DNA of 64,000 nucleotides from Microvirga sp. 17 mud 1-3 (lineage in GTDB: Bacteria > Pseudomonadota > Alphaproteobacteria > Rhizobiales > Beijerinckiaceae): contig NZ_CP029481.1 of the NCBI RefSeq assembly GCF_003151255.1, positions 2,542,001 to 2,606,000 on the forward strand, in the 5' to 3' direction. Both the position numbers and the translations under genes were made by a program. Shown piece after piece: positions 1 to 9,274 of the stretch (within the stretch, counting starts at the first letter, position 1; each line of letters starts with the position of its first letter). The notes beneath the pieces are model-generated. The model was not told the DNA's origin. It saw nothing but the letters and a program-made list of their open reading frames with translations, and ran no database searches.

Positions 1-1
1 T

Positions 2-520
2 CTCTCGCTCAACCCGAATGGCAAGATTCCGGCGATTCTCGATCCCGACGGTCCCGGCGGCAAGCCGCTCGCCCTGTTCGAATCCGGCGCGATCCTGCTC
101 TATCTCGCGGAGAAGACCGGCAAGCTCCTGCCGACCGATCCGGCCCTGCGCTACGAGACCATCCAATGGGTGTTCTTCCAGATGGCGGCTGTAGGCCCGA
201 TGTTCGGCCAGCTCGGCTATTTCCATAAGTTCGCGGGCCGCGAGATCGAGGACAAGCGTCCCCTCGAGCGCTATCGCGCCGAATCGAAGCGTCTGCTCGG
301 CGTGCTCGATAAGCGGCTCGAAGGACGCGAGTGGATCATGGGAGCGGACTACACCATCGCGGACATCTCGCTCCTCGGCTGGGTGCGCAACCTCGTCGGC
401 TTTTACGGCGCGCGTGAACTCGTGGAGTTCGACGCTCTCGCCAATGTCCCTGCCTGGCTGGAACGCGGCCTCGCCCGCCCCGCCGTGCAGCGGGGGCTCG
501 ACATCCCGAAGCGCTCCTAA
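2..520 (+). CDS. Glutathione S-transferase family protein (5' end cut by window)
   Basis: This is the C-terminal ~172 residues of a cytosolic glutathione S-transferase; the open frame runs back to the window edge, so the start is missing. The first visible residues include NPNGKIPAI and then FESGAILLYLAEK, the end of the thioredoxin-fold domain where GSTs bind glutathione (Pro-Ala/Glu-Ser region). An all-helical C-terminal domain follows with the usual YTIADISLLGWV segment, an Asp-bearing N-capping motif conserved in GSTs. The overall look is that of the bacterial YfcG/Ure2p-like group, but subfamily and substrate cannot be fixed from a partial sequence. It conjugates or reduces electrophiles or peroxides using glutathione in the cytoplasm. 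Confidence 0.88.
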   Translation, partial: LSLNPNGKIPAILDPDGPGGKPLALFESGAILLYLAEKTGKLLPTDPALRYETIQWVFFQMAAVGPMFGQLGYFHKFAGREIEDKRPLERYRAESKRLLGVLDKRLEGREWIMGADYTIADISLLGWVRNLVGFYGARELVEFDALANVPAWLERGLARPAVQRGLDIPKRS

Positions 521-589
521 GCCTTCTTCGAACCATCCGGGCCCGCTTCTTCGGAAGCGGACCTCGATCCGCGAGAGCTGACCAGGACT

Positions 590-639
590 AGAGCATCGTG
601 CGGAAAAGTGGACCCGGTTTTCCGCGTCAACGATGCTCT
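590..639. repeat. Palindromic intergenic repeat, type 1
   Basis: The outer arms AGAGCATCG (590-598) and CGATGCTCT (631-639) are perfect inverted repeats. The inner arms GCGGAAAA (600-607) and TTTTCCGC (618-625) are also perfect. The nested structure resembles the short palindromic repeats scattered between genes in Rhizobiales. Confidence 0.75.
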
Positions 640-650
640 TACCCAAAGAG

Positions 651-703
651 AAAGCATCGGATGAGTCCCAAAAGTGCAAATCCACTTTTGGGTCCGATGC
701 TTT
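651..703. repeat. Palindromic intergenic repeat, type 1 variant
   Basis: The outer arms AAAGCATCGGA (651-661) and TCCGATGCTTT (693-703) pair perfectly. The inner arms CCCAAAAGTG (667-676) and CACTTTTGGG (683-692) pair around a six-base loop. It shares the GCATCG outer core and overall architecture with the neighbouring repeat at 590-639, so the two look like diverged members of one family. Confidence 0.75.
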
Positions 704-830
704 AGGGCAAGCAGCCAAGACCGACGGAACAAGACGGGGGCGAAGCTCGACGTGATTCTTCTCCTTGTGCCCGTGTAGTGGCATGAGGCGCCATGTCCTG
801 GAATCTTGGTGCTCGTGCCCTCGCCTCCAT

Positions 831-853
831 CTCCTCCCCGCAAGGGGGAGGAG
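831..853. repeat. Short CTCCTCCCC hairpin repeat
   Basis: CTCCTCCCC (831-839) faces GGGGAGGAG (845-853). The same motif recurs near 49944-50050 and, in degraded form, near 57166-57188, so it is a dispersed intergenic element. Confidence 0.6.
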
Positions 854-940
854 AGTAGGAATGCGCTGCCGGGGTCATTACGCAAACACTTAAGATCCAT
901 GGAGGAGCAGAGCCGGCATGGATCTCGGAGTTCCCTTTGC

Positions 941-2617
941 TCAAATGACCATGAAGTCGTGATAGGTCATTTTGAGGCCCTTCTTGAGCGTGGCAAGCTC
1001 GACCGCCTTGTGACTGCCTGAGCCATCGGAATCATAGAAAAGCACGCCCTTCTTGTTGTCGTAGATCAGGTAATCGTTCTTGTCCTTGGCCTTGGAGCCG
1101 AGGGTGAAGAAGCCCTTGTTGAGCTTACCCGGCTTTGTCTCCGTGCCCTTGCCGAGCTTGGCCATGTACTTATTGTCGAGCCAGATCGTGTCGTCCTTCA
1201 CGGAAAAGTCCGTGATCTTGTCCATATTGGCCTTGCTGGGCTTGGTGTTGAACACGAAGATGTCCTTGCCCGCCCCGCCGGTCAGCACATCCTTACCGAG
1301 CCCGCCATAAAGCTTATCGTTGCCGCCCTGACCGATCAGGGCATCGTTCTTGGAGCCTCCCGTGAGGACGCGATAGCCGTTGACAACCGGCTGACCGCCC
1401 GAGCCGGAGCCATTGCCCGCTCCAGGATTCGTGCCCGGCCCGGGAGCGGTGCCCGACTTCAAAACCCCGTTCACATACACCTTCTCGATCGCCGGGTCCG
1501 CGAAATCGAAGGTTGCGTAGACGGTGTCGGTGCCGCCCGAGTCGATCACGACGTCGTTCGGTGAATCGACATAGTACGTATCGTTGCCGGCTCCGCCGTC
1601 GAGGATGTTGGTCGCGCTGTTCCCGATCAGCGTGTCGTCGAACGCGCTGCCGGTGGCGTTCTCGATGACCACGCCATTGGCAATGGTAAATCCGCCTGAG
1701 ATGCCTTTCTGTGCCGAGATGTAACCGCCTGCATGCGGATCGCCCTGCTGCAGGCTGGCGGCCCGCAGGTCGATCGTCACGCCGGCCGTCGAGCCTGCCG
1801 CGCTGATGGTGTCCGTGCCGCCCGCATCCCAGATCGAGGACCAGCCCGTGCCGGGTACATTCGCGGTCGGCAGGGTATAGACGTCGTTGCCGGCGGCGGT
1901 GGTCATGTTAGGGCCGTAGAGAGCCTGCAACGCCGCGATATCGAAGGCACCGAGACCGCCCTGGTAGCCATACTGCCCTTTCTCAGCATCGGGCGGAGCC
2001 GTGTTGAGGCCGTCATTGTCCGACATGATGGTATAGACGGTCTGGTTCAGGCCGAAATCGCCCAGGTCGTTGGGTGCATGTACACCGGGGAATGACGTCG
2101 CATCGCCCAACACGCCCCCGCTATGGGACGGTGCCAGCCCTAGACCGATCCCAATCTCGTGAATGATGGTCGACCGGACCTGGCCGCCATGCTTGAATCC
2201 ACCCGGTGAGAAGCTGTTGAAGATGCCCCAACGTTGGCTGTAATCCTCGCTCTGGTCCGGGGATTCATGCCATCCGGCCACATTGCCCATTCCTCCATAC
2301 CACCACCAGACGATGTTGGCGTCCTGGACATCGTCGGGCATGGCGAACGGAATATTGGCCACGCTCGCATAAACACCGGCAACCTCAGCAAAGGTATCCT
2401 TATAAATATCGTACCAGCTGGTACGGAAAGACCCGTCCGAGTACCAATCGTTCGGAAACGCAGGATGCACAGTTCTCGCGGCATCAAAGTTGGAATTTTC
2501 GCCGAAAAAGACGAGGAGCGGCTCCTGGGACACGTCCCAAGCCTTGCCGCCCCAGATCAGCGAATCGACATAGAGGTTTCCGTAGCCGCTTCCGGCAACG
2601 TTCTTAAGAGTAGCCAT
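941..2617 (-). CDS. Secreted RTX protein with degenerate M10 (serralysin-like) metalloprotease domain
   Basis: The 558-residue protein starts at the ATG at 2617, which has GGAGAAG seven bases upstream; an ATG 18 bases further upstream is possible. Residues ~1-240 resemble the M10 serralysin catalytic domain, with a Met-turn-like YTIMSDND (Met198). The zinc motif that should read HExxHxxGxxH reads HEIGIGLGLAP at 153-163, so the second and third histidines are Ile157 and Pro163. RTX calcium-binding nonapeptides follow in two clusters (for example NILDGGAGND and DVLTGGAGKD), then a C-terminal region of the type used for type I secretion. There is no N-terminal signal peptide, consistent with type I export. 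No type I transporter genes lie nearby. Family known; loss of catalysis inferred. Confidence 0.85.
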   Translation of the reverse strand: MATLKNVAGSGYGNLYVDSLIWGGKAWDVSQEPLLVFFGENSNFDAARTVHPAFPNDWYSDGSFRTSWYDIYKDTFAEVAGVYASVANIPFAMPDDVQDANIVWWWYGGMGNVAGWHESPDQSEDYSQRWGIFNSFSPGGFKHGGQVRSTIIHEIGIGLGLAPSHSGGVLGDATSFPGVHAPNDLGDFGLNQTVYTIMSDNDGLNTAPPDAEKGQYGYQGGLGAFDIAALQALYGPNMTTAAGNDVYTLPTANVPGTGWSSIWDAGGTDTISAAGSTAGVTIDLRAASLQQGDPHAGGYISAQKGISGGFTIANGVVIENATGSAFDDTLIGNSATNILDGGAGNDTYYVDSPNDVVIDSGGTDTVYATFDFADPAIEKVYVNGVLKSGTAPGPGTNPGAGNGSGSGGQPVVNGYRVLTGGSKNDALIGQGGNDKLYGGLGKDVLTGGAGKDIFVFNTKPSKANMDKITDFSVKDDTIWLDNKYMAKLGKGTETKPGKLNKGFFTLGSKAKDKNDYLIYDNKKGVLFYDSDGSGSHKAVELATLKKGLKMTYHDFMVI

Positions 2618-2847
2618 CGTCTGCTTCTCCAGCACGAAAGTGATGTTCTATGATATTTCATTACCTGAAATGTCATTCCGTGCGCAACCGCACGTCTGCA
2701 AGTCGTCGCAGGGCCTGTCCACGCGGGCGTTTTCCTTGCAGTGTCTCCCTCGAATCGTCACAGGTCGCGAAGCACTGCAGACTGGACAGCCTGGTTCATG
2801 GGGAGAGAAACTTGGCTCTTAGGAATGCTGTGATTTCCACTGCGCAG

Positions 2848-3177
2848 ATGAAACGATGCCTTCGCCCAAACTTCATAAAGAGCGCCGCCCTCCTCCTCGG
2901 CGCATGCCTCCTCGCAACACCCGTTGGGGCAAGTTCCGACGATGCGTGGCAGGCGATGCGGGACAAGCTGCGGCAGGGTTGCCTCGCCCAGGCGAAGATA
3001 ATGGGTCTTGGGCAGGTGGAAGTGGCCATCGATCCCTTCGGGTCTGAGAGCTACGCGCTGGCCATCCTCACACGGCGCACCTCGGGTAAAGATAAGAAAC
3101 CGCCCGTCGCCAGCGTATGCCTCATGGATAAGGCGAGCGGCCGCGTCGAGATCGGCGGAGAGATTCCGCTTAAATGA
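2848..3177 (+). CDS. Small secreted protein of unknown function
   Basis: This 109-residue protein begins with a basic N-terminus and a hydrophobic stretch (AALLLGACLLATPVGA) that fits a Sec signal peptide with cleavage after about residue 29. The mature part is short and mixed, with two cysteines (RQGCLAQ and SVCLMD) that could form a disulfide, and it ends with a beta-rich EIGGEIPLK. I recognise no family. The ATG at 2848 is preferred over an upstream start at 2650 because it places the signal sequence at the N-terminus. The gene is divergent from the RTX-type gene and convergent with hutC, leaving 9 bases between the stops. Confidence 0.65.
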   Translation: MKRCLRPNFIKSAALLLGACLLATPVGASSDDAWQAMRDKLRQGCLAQAKIMGLGQVEVAIDPFGSESYALAILTRRTSGKDKKPPVASVCLMDKASGRVEIGGEIPLK

Positions 3178-3186
3178 GGCGGCTCC

Positions 3187-3951
3187 TCACGGCCCGGCAG
3201 TCGCCCCCGGCGTGGCAGGCGAGAAACGACCCACCAAATGATGCCGGTCGCCTGGATAGGCGATGCGTGCCTCGGTCACGAAGGCCCCGGCCTGCCAGGT
3301 ACGGCGTTCCAGGACCAGGCAGGCGGCGCCGGTCTGGATCTGCAGCCGCTTGGCAAGGGCGCTATCCGCACTCATGGCGCGTACCACATGTTCGGCGTCC
3401 GTCCAGGGCACGCGCCGCAGAAGCCACGTGCCGGGAGGATCCTTGGCGAATGTCTCGTCCGCCGCCTCGGGCACCGTCGCAAGATTGATCAGCCTCTGCT
3501 CATAGGCGCCCGGCACCTCGTCCATCAGATGCAGGGTCGTCAGGGACAGCATCTCGGTGCCGGCGGGCAAGCCGGTGCGTTGCGCCGCCGCGGCATCGAG
3601 AGGCTCGATCGTCCGGCGCAGGATCTTGAAGCGATAGGTCGTTCCGGTGCGGGCAGCCTCCAGGGCGAAATCTTGAATCTCCAGGACTGCCCGCTCCTTG
3701 CTGGGCTCCGCCACGATGGAGCCCGCGCGCCGGCGGCGGGTGATGAGCCCGTTAGCGGCTAGGGTCGAAAGCACCTTGTTCACGGTCATGCGCGAGCAAC
3801 CGTATTCGGCCATCAGCTCGTGCTCGAATGGCACCCGGTGGCCCGGCGGCCACTCGCCGGACATGATCCGCGCCTCGATATCGTCCCGGATCCTCTGGTA
3901 GAGATGTTTCCCGCCGGAGGACTCGATCTTCGCCATGTCTGCGCCGCTCAT
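3187..3951 (-). CDS. hutC: HutC, histidine utilisation repressor (GntR family)
   Basis: This 254-residue transcription factor has an N-terminal winged helix-turn-helix (about residues 12-80; GSRVPFEHELMAEYG-like region, SRMTVNKVLSTLAANGLI) and a C-terminal UTRA ligand-binding domain (about 95-245) ending in LERRTW and YPGDRHHLVGRF, typical of HutC. In characterised HutC proteins urocanate releases the repressor from hut promoters. It is transcribed divergently from hutI, and the 192-base gap contains two palindromic sites, so autoregulation together with hutI control is likely. The ATG at 3951 has GAGG about nine bases upstream; a GTG at 3978 would add nine residues. Confidence 0.93.
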   Translation of the reverse strand: MSGADMAKIESSGGKHLYQRIRDDIEARIMSGEWPPGHRVPFEHELMAEYGCSRMTVNKVLSTLAANGLITRRRRAGSIVAEPSKERAVLEIQDFALEAARTGTTYRFKILRRTIEPLDAAAAQRTGLPAGTEMLSLTTLHLMDEVPGAYEQRLINLATVPEAADETFAKDPPGTWLLRRVPWTDAEHVVRAMSADSALAKRLQIQTGAACLVLERRTWQAGAFVTEARIAYPGDRHHLVGRFSPATPGATAGP

Positions 3952-4079
3952 GCGCCGATCCTCGCCGTCAGCGATCACGGTGGCGCTGTCCGCCCGGAAT
4001 TGTCTGCGCCCACGCCGTCATCGCCCCACCTCCCCGATCCCGACGCCTCACCGGCAACTCCATCGCACGGCGTCGAATA

Positions 4080-4090
4080 AGTCTAGACAA
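4080..4090. promoter_or_regulatory. Candidate HutC operator, promoter-distal site
   Basis: AGTCTAGACAA contains the palindrome GTCTAGAC and shares the GT-TA-GAC-A pattern with the site at 4109-4120. The centres of the two sites are about 30 bases apart, close to three helical turns, which fits cooperative binding. HutC as the binding protein is inferred from position and similarity. Confidence 0.55.
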
Positions 4091-4108
4091 TAAAATTTGT
4101 TCGCGCTT

Positions 4109-4120
4109 ATGTATAGACAT
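4109..4120. promoter_or_regulatory. Candidate HutC operator in front of hutI
   Basis: ATGTATAGACAT is an imperfect palindrome located 23 bases before the hutI start codon. Its exact reverse complement, ATGTCTATACAT, occurs at 9257-9268 ahead of the ABC transporter genes. Such a shared 12-mer at two plausible promoters next to hutC is good evidence for a common operator. Confidence 0.75.
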
Positions 4121-4143
4121 TAACCGCCTGAGAGGAGCCCGCC

Positions 4144-5352
4144 ATGCGCTTCGACCGGATCTGGCACAATGCCCGCCTCGCCACTCTTTCCGAGAGCCGA
4201 GAGGGGCTTGGGATCGTAGAAAACGGCGCCGTTGCGGCTCAGGGTGGAAGGATCGCCTTCGCTGGGCCGGTGAGCGACCTGCCGTCCCGCTGGGACGCTG
4301 CGGAGCGGATCGACTGCGAAGGCCGCTGGATTACGCCCGGTCTCGTAGATTGCCACACCCACCTGGTCTTCGGCGGCGACCGGGCCCATGAATTCGAATT
4401 GCGCCTCAAGGGCGCGAGCTATGAGGAGATTGCCCGCGCGGGCGGCGGCATTCTCTCGACCGTCAAGGCGACCCGCGCGGCCGACGAGGATTCGCTCGTG
4501 GCCGGCGCCCTCCCCCGCCTCGACCATCTCATCGCCGAAGGCTGCACTACCGTAGAGGTCAAGTCGGGCTACGGCCTCGACCGGGAGACCGAAGCGCGGA
4601 TGCTGCGCGCCGCGAGGCGTCTTGCGGCCGAGCGGCCGGTAACGGTGGTCACGACCTTTCTCGGAGCCCATGCCCTGCCGCCAGAGGCGAACGGTGAGAA
4701 GGACGCGTATATCGAGTCGGTCTGCCGGGACATGCTACCCGCCCTTGCTCGCGAGGGACTGGTCGATGCGGTCGACGCCTTCTGCGAGGGCATCGCCTTC
4801 TCGCCGGAGCAGACGGCTCGCGTCTTCGAGGCCGCCAAGGGCCTCGGCCTGAAGGTGAAGCTCCATGCCGACCAGCTTTCGAACCTCCACGGCGCGAAGC
4901 TCGCCGCCGGCTTCGGGGCCCTGTCGGCGGACCATCTCGAACATACCGATGAGGACGGCGCTGCCGCCATGGCGAAGGCCGGTACCGTTGCGGTGCTCCT
5001 GCCCGGCGCCTTCTACATGCTTCGCGAGACGAAGCTGCCGCCGTTGGACGCATTCCGTCGCCATGGGGTGCGGCTCGCTCTAGCGACGGACTGCAATCCA
5101 GGCACCTCGCCGCTGACCTCGCTCCTTCTTACCATGAACATGGGCGCGACCCTGTTCCGCCTGACCGTCGAGGAATGCCTTGCGGGTATCACCCGCGAGG
5201 CGGCCCGCGCCCTCGGTCGGCTAAGCGAGGCTGGGACCCTGGAGGTCGGCAAGCAATGCGACCTCGCCATCTGGAACATCGAACGCCCGGCCGAGCTGGT
5301 CTACCGCATCGGCTTCAACCCCCTGCATGCCCGTATCTGGAGAGGACAATGA
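4144..5352 (+). CDS. hutI: HutI, imidazolonepropionase
   Basis: HutI is a 402-residue cytosolic amidohydrolase that opens the ring of 4-imidazolone-5-propanoate to give N-formimino-L-glutamate, the third step of histidine degradation. Metal ligands appear in VDCHTHLVF (His71, His73), with later family motifs [15 protein letters not shown] and [10 protein letters not shown] carrying the remaining metal and catalytic residues. Length matches the family. The start has AGAGGAG shortly upstream. It is the first gene of the hut run and its TGA overlaps the hutH ATG (ATGA), so the two are translationally coupled. HutC operators lie just upstream. Confidence 0.96.
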   Translation: MRFDRIWHNARLATLSESREGLGIVENGAVAAQGGRIAFAGPVSDLPSRWDAAERIDCEGRWITPGLVDCHTHLVFGGDRAHEFELRLKGASYEEIARAGGGILSTVKATRAADEDSLVAGALPRLDHLIAEGCTTVEVKSGYGLDRETEARMLRAARRLAAERPVTVVTTFLGAHALPPEANGEKDAYIESVCRDMLPALAREGLVDAVDAFCEGIAFSPEQTARVFEAAKGLGLKVKLHADQLSNLHGAKLAAGFGALSADHLEHTDEDGAAAMAKAGTVAVLLPGAFYMLRETKLPPLDAFRRHGVRLALATDCNPGTSPLTSLLLTMNMGATLFRLTVEECLAGITREAARALGRLSEAGTLEVGKQCDLAIWNIERPAELVYRIGFNPLHARIWRGQ

Positions 5353-6896
5353 CCGGAACCGTCACGCTCACGCCCGGCTCCGTCGCGCTGACGGACTGGC
5401 ACAGGGTCTATCGCGGTGCGGCCGTCGCGCTCGACGCCCAATGCCGCCCGAAGATCGAGGCAGGCGCCCGCACCATCGAGGCCATCGTCGCAAAGGGCGA
5501 TCCGGTCTACGGTATCAATACGGGCTTCGGAAAACTTGCGAGCGTTCGCATCGGCGCAGCCGATCTGACGACGCTTCAGCGCAATATCGTGCTCTCCCAT
5601 GCGGCAGGCGTCGGCGAGCCTCTGCCCGTGCCGGTGGTGCGGCTCGTCCTGGCGCTCAAGCTCGCAAGTCTCGCCCAGGGCGCGTCGGGCGTCCGATGGA
5701 GCACCGTGGAACATCTCGCCCGCTGCCTGGAAGCGGGGCTCGTTCCGGTCATTCCCGGCCAGGGATCGGTGGGAGCTTCCGGAGACCTCGCGCCCCTGGC
5801 CCACATGACCGCGGCCCTGATGGGCGTCGGCGCCTTCTCGGTGAAGGGCGAGACGGTTCCGGCCGAGATAGCGCTTCGGGATGCGGGCCTCGAACCCCTT
5901 GTCCTCGGTCCCAAGGAGGGCCTTGCGCTCCTCAACGGCACACAGGTTTCTACGGCTCTCGCGCTCGCAGGCCTCTTCGAGGCGGAGCGAGTGTTCCAGG
6001 CCGCGCTCGTGACCGGGGCTCTCGCGACCGACGCCGCGAAGGGCTCCGACGGTCCGTTCGATCCGCGCATTCAGGATCTGCGCCGCCATCGCGGGCAGAT
6101 CGAGGTGGCGGCCGCCCTGCGGGCCCTGATGCGCGGCAGCGCGATCCGCGCCTCCCACCTCACCAACGACGAGCGGGTGCAGGATCCCTATTGCCTGCGC
6201 TGCCAGCCGCAGGTGATGGGCGCCGTGCTCGACCTGCTGCGCCAGGCCGGTAACACTCTCGCGACCGAGGCGAACGGCGTGTCGGATAACCCGCTCGTCT
6301 TCTCCGAAACCGGGGAAGTGATCTCGGGCGGCAACTTCCACGCGGAGCCGGTGGCCTTCGCGGCCGACATGATTGCCATGGCGTTGTGCGAGATCGGCTC
6401 GCTCTCCGAGCGGCGCATCGCCATGCTGGTTGATCCGGCGCTTTCGGGCCTTCCGGCCTTCCTCACCCCGAAGCCCGGGCTCAATTCCGGCTTCATGATT
6501 CCGCAGGTCACGGCCGCCGCCCTCGTATCCGAGAACAAGCAGCGTGCCTATCCGGCGAGCGTCGATTCCATCCCGACCTCCGCCAACCAGGAGGACCATG
6601 TGTCGATGGCGACCCATGGGGCGCGGCGCCTGATCCCCATGGCGCAGAACGCCGCGAACGTGATCGGCATCGAGCTTCTGGCCGCCGCGCAGGGTTGCGA
6701 TTTCCATGCGCCCATGCGCTCCAGCGAGTCCCTGGAGGCTGCCCGTGCGATCCTGCGCGCCAAGGTGCCCCACCTGGCCGACGACCGTCACATGGCGCCC
6801 GAGATGGAACTTGCCGCGGCCCTCGTGACCTCCGGGGCGCTCGCGGAAGCGGCCGGTCATGCGTCCCTCCCGTCCGTCACCGGGAGACAGCCGTGA
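5349..6896 (+). CDS. hutH: HutH, histidine ammonia-lyase
   Basis: The 515-residue enzyme removes ammonia from L-histidine to give trans-urocanate, the first step of the pathway. The Ala-Ser-Gly triad at residues 143-145 ([15 protein letters not shown]) forms the MIO electrophilic cofactor by self-cyclisation. Other family hallmarks are YGINTGFG near residue 54, [15 protein letters not shown] and SNQEDHVSM. The ATG at 5349 sits in an ATGA overlap with hutI and gives the standard length; the frame stays open upstream inside hutI but that extension is not used. Active as a cytosolic homotetramer in characterised family members. Confidence 0.97.
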   Translation: MTGTVTLTPGSVALTDWHRVYRGAAVALDAQCRPKIEAGARTIEAIVAKGDPVYGINTGFGKLASVRIGAADLTTLQRNIVLSHAAGVGEPLPVPVVRLVLALKLASLAQGASGVRWSTVEHLARCLEAGLVPVIPGQGSVGASGDLAPLAHMTAALMGVGAFSVKGETVPAEIALRDAGLEPLVLGPKEGLALLNGTQVSTALALAGLFEAERVFQAALVTGALATDAAKGSDGPFDPRIQDLRRHRGQIEVAAALRALMRGSAIRASHLTNDERVQDPYCLRCQPQVMGAVLDLLRQAGNTLATEANGVSDNPLVFSETGEVISGGNFHAEPVAFAADMIAMALCEIGSLSERRIAMLVDPALSGLPAFLTPKPGLNSGFMIPQVTAAALVSENKQRAYPASVDSIPTSANQEDHVSMATHGARRLIPMAQNAANVIGIELLAAAQGCDFHAPMRSSESLEAARAILRAKVPHLADDRHMAPEMELAAALVTSGALAEAAGHASLPSVTGRQP

Positions 6897-6960
6897 CGTC
6901 CGCTGCCTTAGTGCCCTGCCCCGCATTTTCGACATATCCGGCCTAAGAGAGGAACCGCCC

Positions 6961-8625
6961 ATGCCCCGCATCGACAATGCCCGCGTGATCCGCGCCGCGC
7001 ACGGAACCGAGCTGTCGGCCAAGAGCTGGCTCACGGAAGCGCCCCTGCGCATGCTCATGAACAACCTCGACCCGGACGTGGCCGAGAAGCCCGGCGAGCT
7101 CGTGGTCTATGGCGGCATCGGACGCGCCGCGCGGGACTGGGAGAGCTTCGACCGCATCGTCGCGGCCCTGAAGAACCTTGAAGCCGATGAGACGCTCCTG
7201 GTGCAGTCGGGCAAGCCCGTCGGCGTCTTCCGCACCCACGCGGATGCGCCGCGGGTGCTCATCGCCAATTCCAATCTCGTCCCGCATTGGGCGACCTGGG
7301 ACACGTTCCATGAGCTCGATCGCAAAGGCCTCATGATGTACGGCCAGATGACCGCGGGGTCCTGGATCTACATCGGCAGCCAGGGCATCGTGCAGGGCAC
7401 CTACGAGACCTTCGTGGAGGTCGGCCGGCAGCATTATGGCGGGGACCTTTCCGGCCGCTGGATTCTCACGGCGGGCCTCGGCGGCATGGGCGGCGCGCAG
7501 CCGCTCGCGGCCACCATGGCAGGCGCTTCCTGCCTCGCGGTGGAATGCCAGCCGAGCCGCATCGAGATGCGCCTGAAGACCGGCTATGTGGACCGCCGGG
7601 CCGACAGTCTCGACGAGGCACTCGCCATGATCGAGCAATCCTGCCGGGAGAAGAAGCCCCTCTCGGTCGGCCTTCTCGGCAATGCGGCCGAGATCTTCCC
7701 CGAGATCTACCGCCGCGGCATCCGCCCGGATGCGGTGACTGACCAGACCTCTGCCCACGACCCGATCAACGGCTACCTGCCGAAGGGCTGGAGCCTCGCC
7801 GAATGGGAGGCGAAGCGCGAGAGCGATCCCAAGGCCGTCGAACACGCGGCCAAACGCTCCATGGCCGAGCACGTGCGCGCCATGCTCGATTTCCACAAGG
7901 CCGGCGTACCGACCCTCGATTACGGCAACAACATCCGTCAGATGGCCAAGGAGGAAGGCGTTGAGGACGCCTTCGCGTTCCCGGGCTTCGTGCCGGCCTA
8001 TATCCGCCCGCTCTTCTGCCGCGGCATCGGCCCGTTCCGCTGGGCGGCCCTGTCAGGGGATCCGGAGGACATCTACCGCACCGACGCCAAGGTGAAGGAG
8101 CTCCTGCCGGACAACAAGCACCTGCACAACTGGCTCGACATGGCCAGGGAGCGCATCAAGTTCCAGGGCCTGCCGGCCCGCATCTGCTGGGTCGGCCTCG
8201 GCGACCGTCACCGCCTTGGCCTCGCATTCAACGAGATGGTCGCGAAGGGCGAGTTGAAGGCGCCCGTCGTGATCGGCCGCGACCATCTCGATTCCGGCTC
8301 GGTGGCGAGCCCGAACCGGGAGACCGAGGCCATGAAGGACGGCTCGGACGCGGTCTCCGACTGGCCCCTGCTGAATGCGCTCCTCAACTGCGCGTCCGGC
8401 GCCACCTGGGTGTCCCTGCACCATGGCGGCGGCGTCGGGATGGGCTTCTCCCAGCATTCCGGCATGGTGATCGTCTGCGACGGCACGCCGGAAGCCGCCA
8501 AGCGCATCGAGCGCGTTCTGTGGAACGATCCTGCGACCGGCGTCATGCGCCACGCGGATGCGGGCTACGAGATCGCGATCGACTGCGCCCGCGAGCATGG
8601 GCTCAACCTCCCCAGCCTGCGCTGA
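6961..8625 (+). CDS. hutU: HutU, urocanate hydratase
   Basis: The 554-residue urocanase adds water to urocanate to form imidazolonepropionate, using tightly bound NAD+ as an electrophile. The NAD-binding segment [19 protein letters not shown] is intact, as are [12 protein letters not shown] near the N-terminus, [16 protein letters not shown] and the C-terminal [16 protein letters not shown]. Length equals the family norm. The start is set by ATG 6961, preceded by AGAGAGGAA. A 64-base gap separates it from hutH, and hutD follows after 9 bases, so all four genes probably form one transcript. Confidence 0.97.
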   Translation: MPRIDNARVIRAAHGTELSAKSWLTEAPLRMLMNNLDPDVAEKPGELVVYGGIGRAARDWESFDRIVAALKNLEADETLLVQSGKPVGVFRTHADAPRVLIANSNLVPHWATWDTFHELDRKGLMMYGQMTAGSWIYIGSQGIVQGTYETFVEVGRQHYGGDLSGRWILTAGLGGMGGAQPLAATMAGASCLAVECQPSRIEMRLKTGYVDRRADSLDEALAMIEQSCREKKPLSVGLLGNAAEIFPEIYRRGIRPDAVTDQTSAHDPINGYLPKGWSLAEWEAKRESDPKAVEHAAKRSMAEHVRAMLDFHKAGVPTLDYGNNIRQMAKEEGVEDAFAFPGFVPAYIRPLFCRGIGPFRWAALSGDPEDIYRTDAKVKELLPDNKHLHNWLDMARERIKFQGLPARICWVGLGDRHRLGLAFNEMVAKGELKAPVVIGRDHLDSGSVASPNRETEAMKDGSDAVSDWPLLNALLNCASGATWVSLHHGGGVGMGFSQHSGMVIVCDGTPEAAKRIERVLWNDPATGVMRHADAGYEIAIDCAREHGLNLPSLR

Positions 8626-8634
8626 GACTTTCTG

Positions 8635-9234
8635 ATGGCATCACGTGTGATCCGCGCCGCCGATCTCGCCAGGGTTCCCTGGAAGAACGGCGGCGGCACC
8701 ACCGCCGAGGTCGCGGTTTTTCCGCCGGGCACGGACCTCGACGGGTTCGGCTGGCGCATCAGCATGGCCGATGTCGCCTCGGACGGACCCTTTTCGGTCT
8801 TTCCGGGCATCGACCGGACCCTGATCGTGGCCGAGGGTGACGGGATCGAACTGATCGTGGAAGGCGTGCCCTACCGCCTGGAGGGAAGCGGCGCCAAGCT
8901 ATCCTTCTCCGGGGATGACAGCACCGCCGGAAAGCTGCTGTCCGGCCCGATTCGCGACCTCAACGTGATGACGCGGCGAGGGCATTTCCAGCATCGGACA
9001 CGCATTCTCGAATCCGGCGTCGCACTGCTGTCAGAGGGTCTTGCCGCAGCCTTCATCGTCGCTCTGGGCGGCAGCCTCGATGTGCAGACGGACGGAATCG
9101 TCCATGCCCTCGCGCCCCTCGACACCCTGTCGATCGAGCCGACCTCCGACCTTATCCCCCTGTCTGGCGCCGGACGCGCGGTCCTGATCGAGATCGAGCC
9201 CACGGCAGCGGAGGAGGATGACTCCCAGGCATGA
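8635..9234 (+). CDS. hutD: HutD/Ves family protein
   Basis: This 199-residue protein is a bicupin of the HutD/Ves family, recognised from the N-terminal LARVPWKNGGGTTAEV and GWRISMADVASDGPFSVFPGIDRTL. HutD is widespread in proteobacterial hut operons; work in Pseudomonas suggests that it limits or governs hut pathway flux rather than catalysing a step, and its ligand remains debated. It begins 9 bases after hutU and ends the hut run. An acidic Glu-rich tail (AAEEDDSQA) closes the protein. No second copy is present in the window. Confidence 0.9.
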   Translation: MASRVIRAADLARVPWKNGGGTTAEVAVFPPGTDLDGFGWRISMADVASDGPFSVFPGIDRTLIVAEGDGIELIVEGVPYRLEGSGAKLSFSGDDSTAGKLLSGPIRDLNVMTRRGHFQHRTRILESGVALLSEGLAAAFIVALGGSLDVQTDGIVHALAPLDTLSIEPTSDLIPLSGAGRAVLIEIEPTAAEEDDSQA

Positions 9235-9256
9235 TACGAAAGGGTGTACCTTCGTC

Positions 9257-9274
9257 ATGTCTATACATTTGACA
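9257..9274 (+). promoter_or_regulatory. HutC-like operator abutting a -35 element, ahead of the ABC transporter
   Basis: ATGTCTATACAT (9257-9268) is the exact reverse complement of the site in front of hutI. It touches TTGACA at 9269-9274, a perfect sigma-70 -35 hexamer; a weak -10 candidate (TGCGAT) lies 17 bases further on. A repressor bound here would block polymerase, so this transporter is probably repressed by HutC. Confidence 0.72.

Larger units (their letters stand above)
521..940. other. Repeat-bearing intergenic gap, no gene seen
   Basis: This 420-base gap separates the GST gene from the RTX-type gene on the other strand. It holds two long imperfect palindromes and a short CTCCTCCCC/GGGGAGGAG hairpin, listed separately. 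Open frames across it read through the repeats and look like no known protein. I see no convincing tRNA, promoter or terminator. Confidence 0.6.

Noticed and set aside
5301..7064. 587-residue minus-strand frame antisense to hutH and hutU
   Set aside because: It is antisense to a conserved enzyme and has the Arg/Gly/His-rich, low-complexity composition of a high-GC shadow frame, with no domain.
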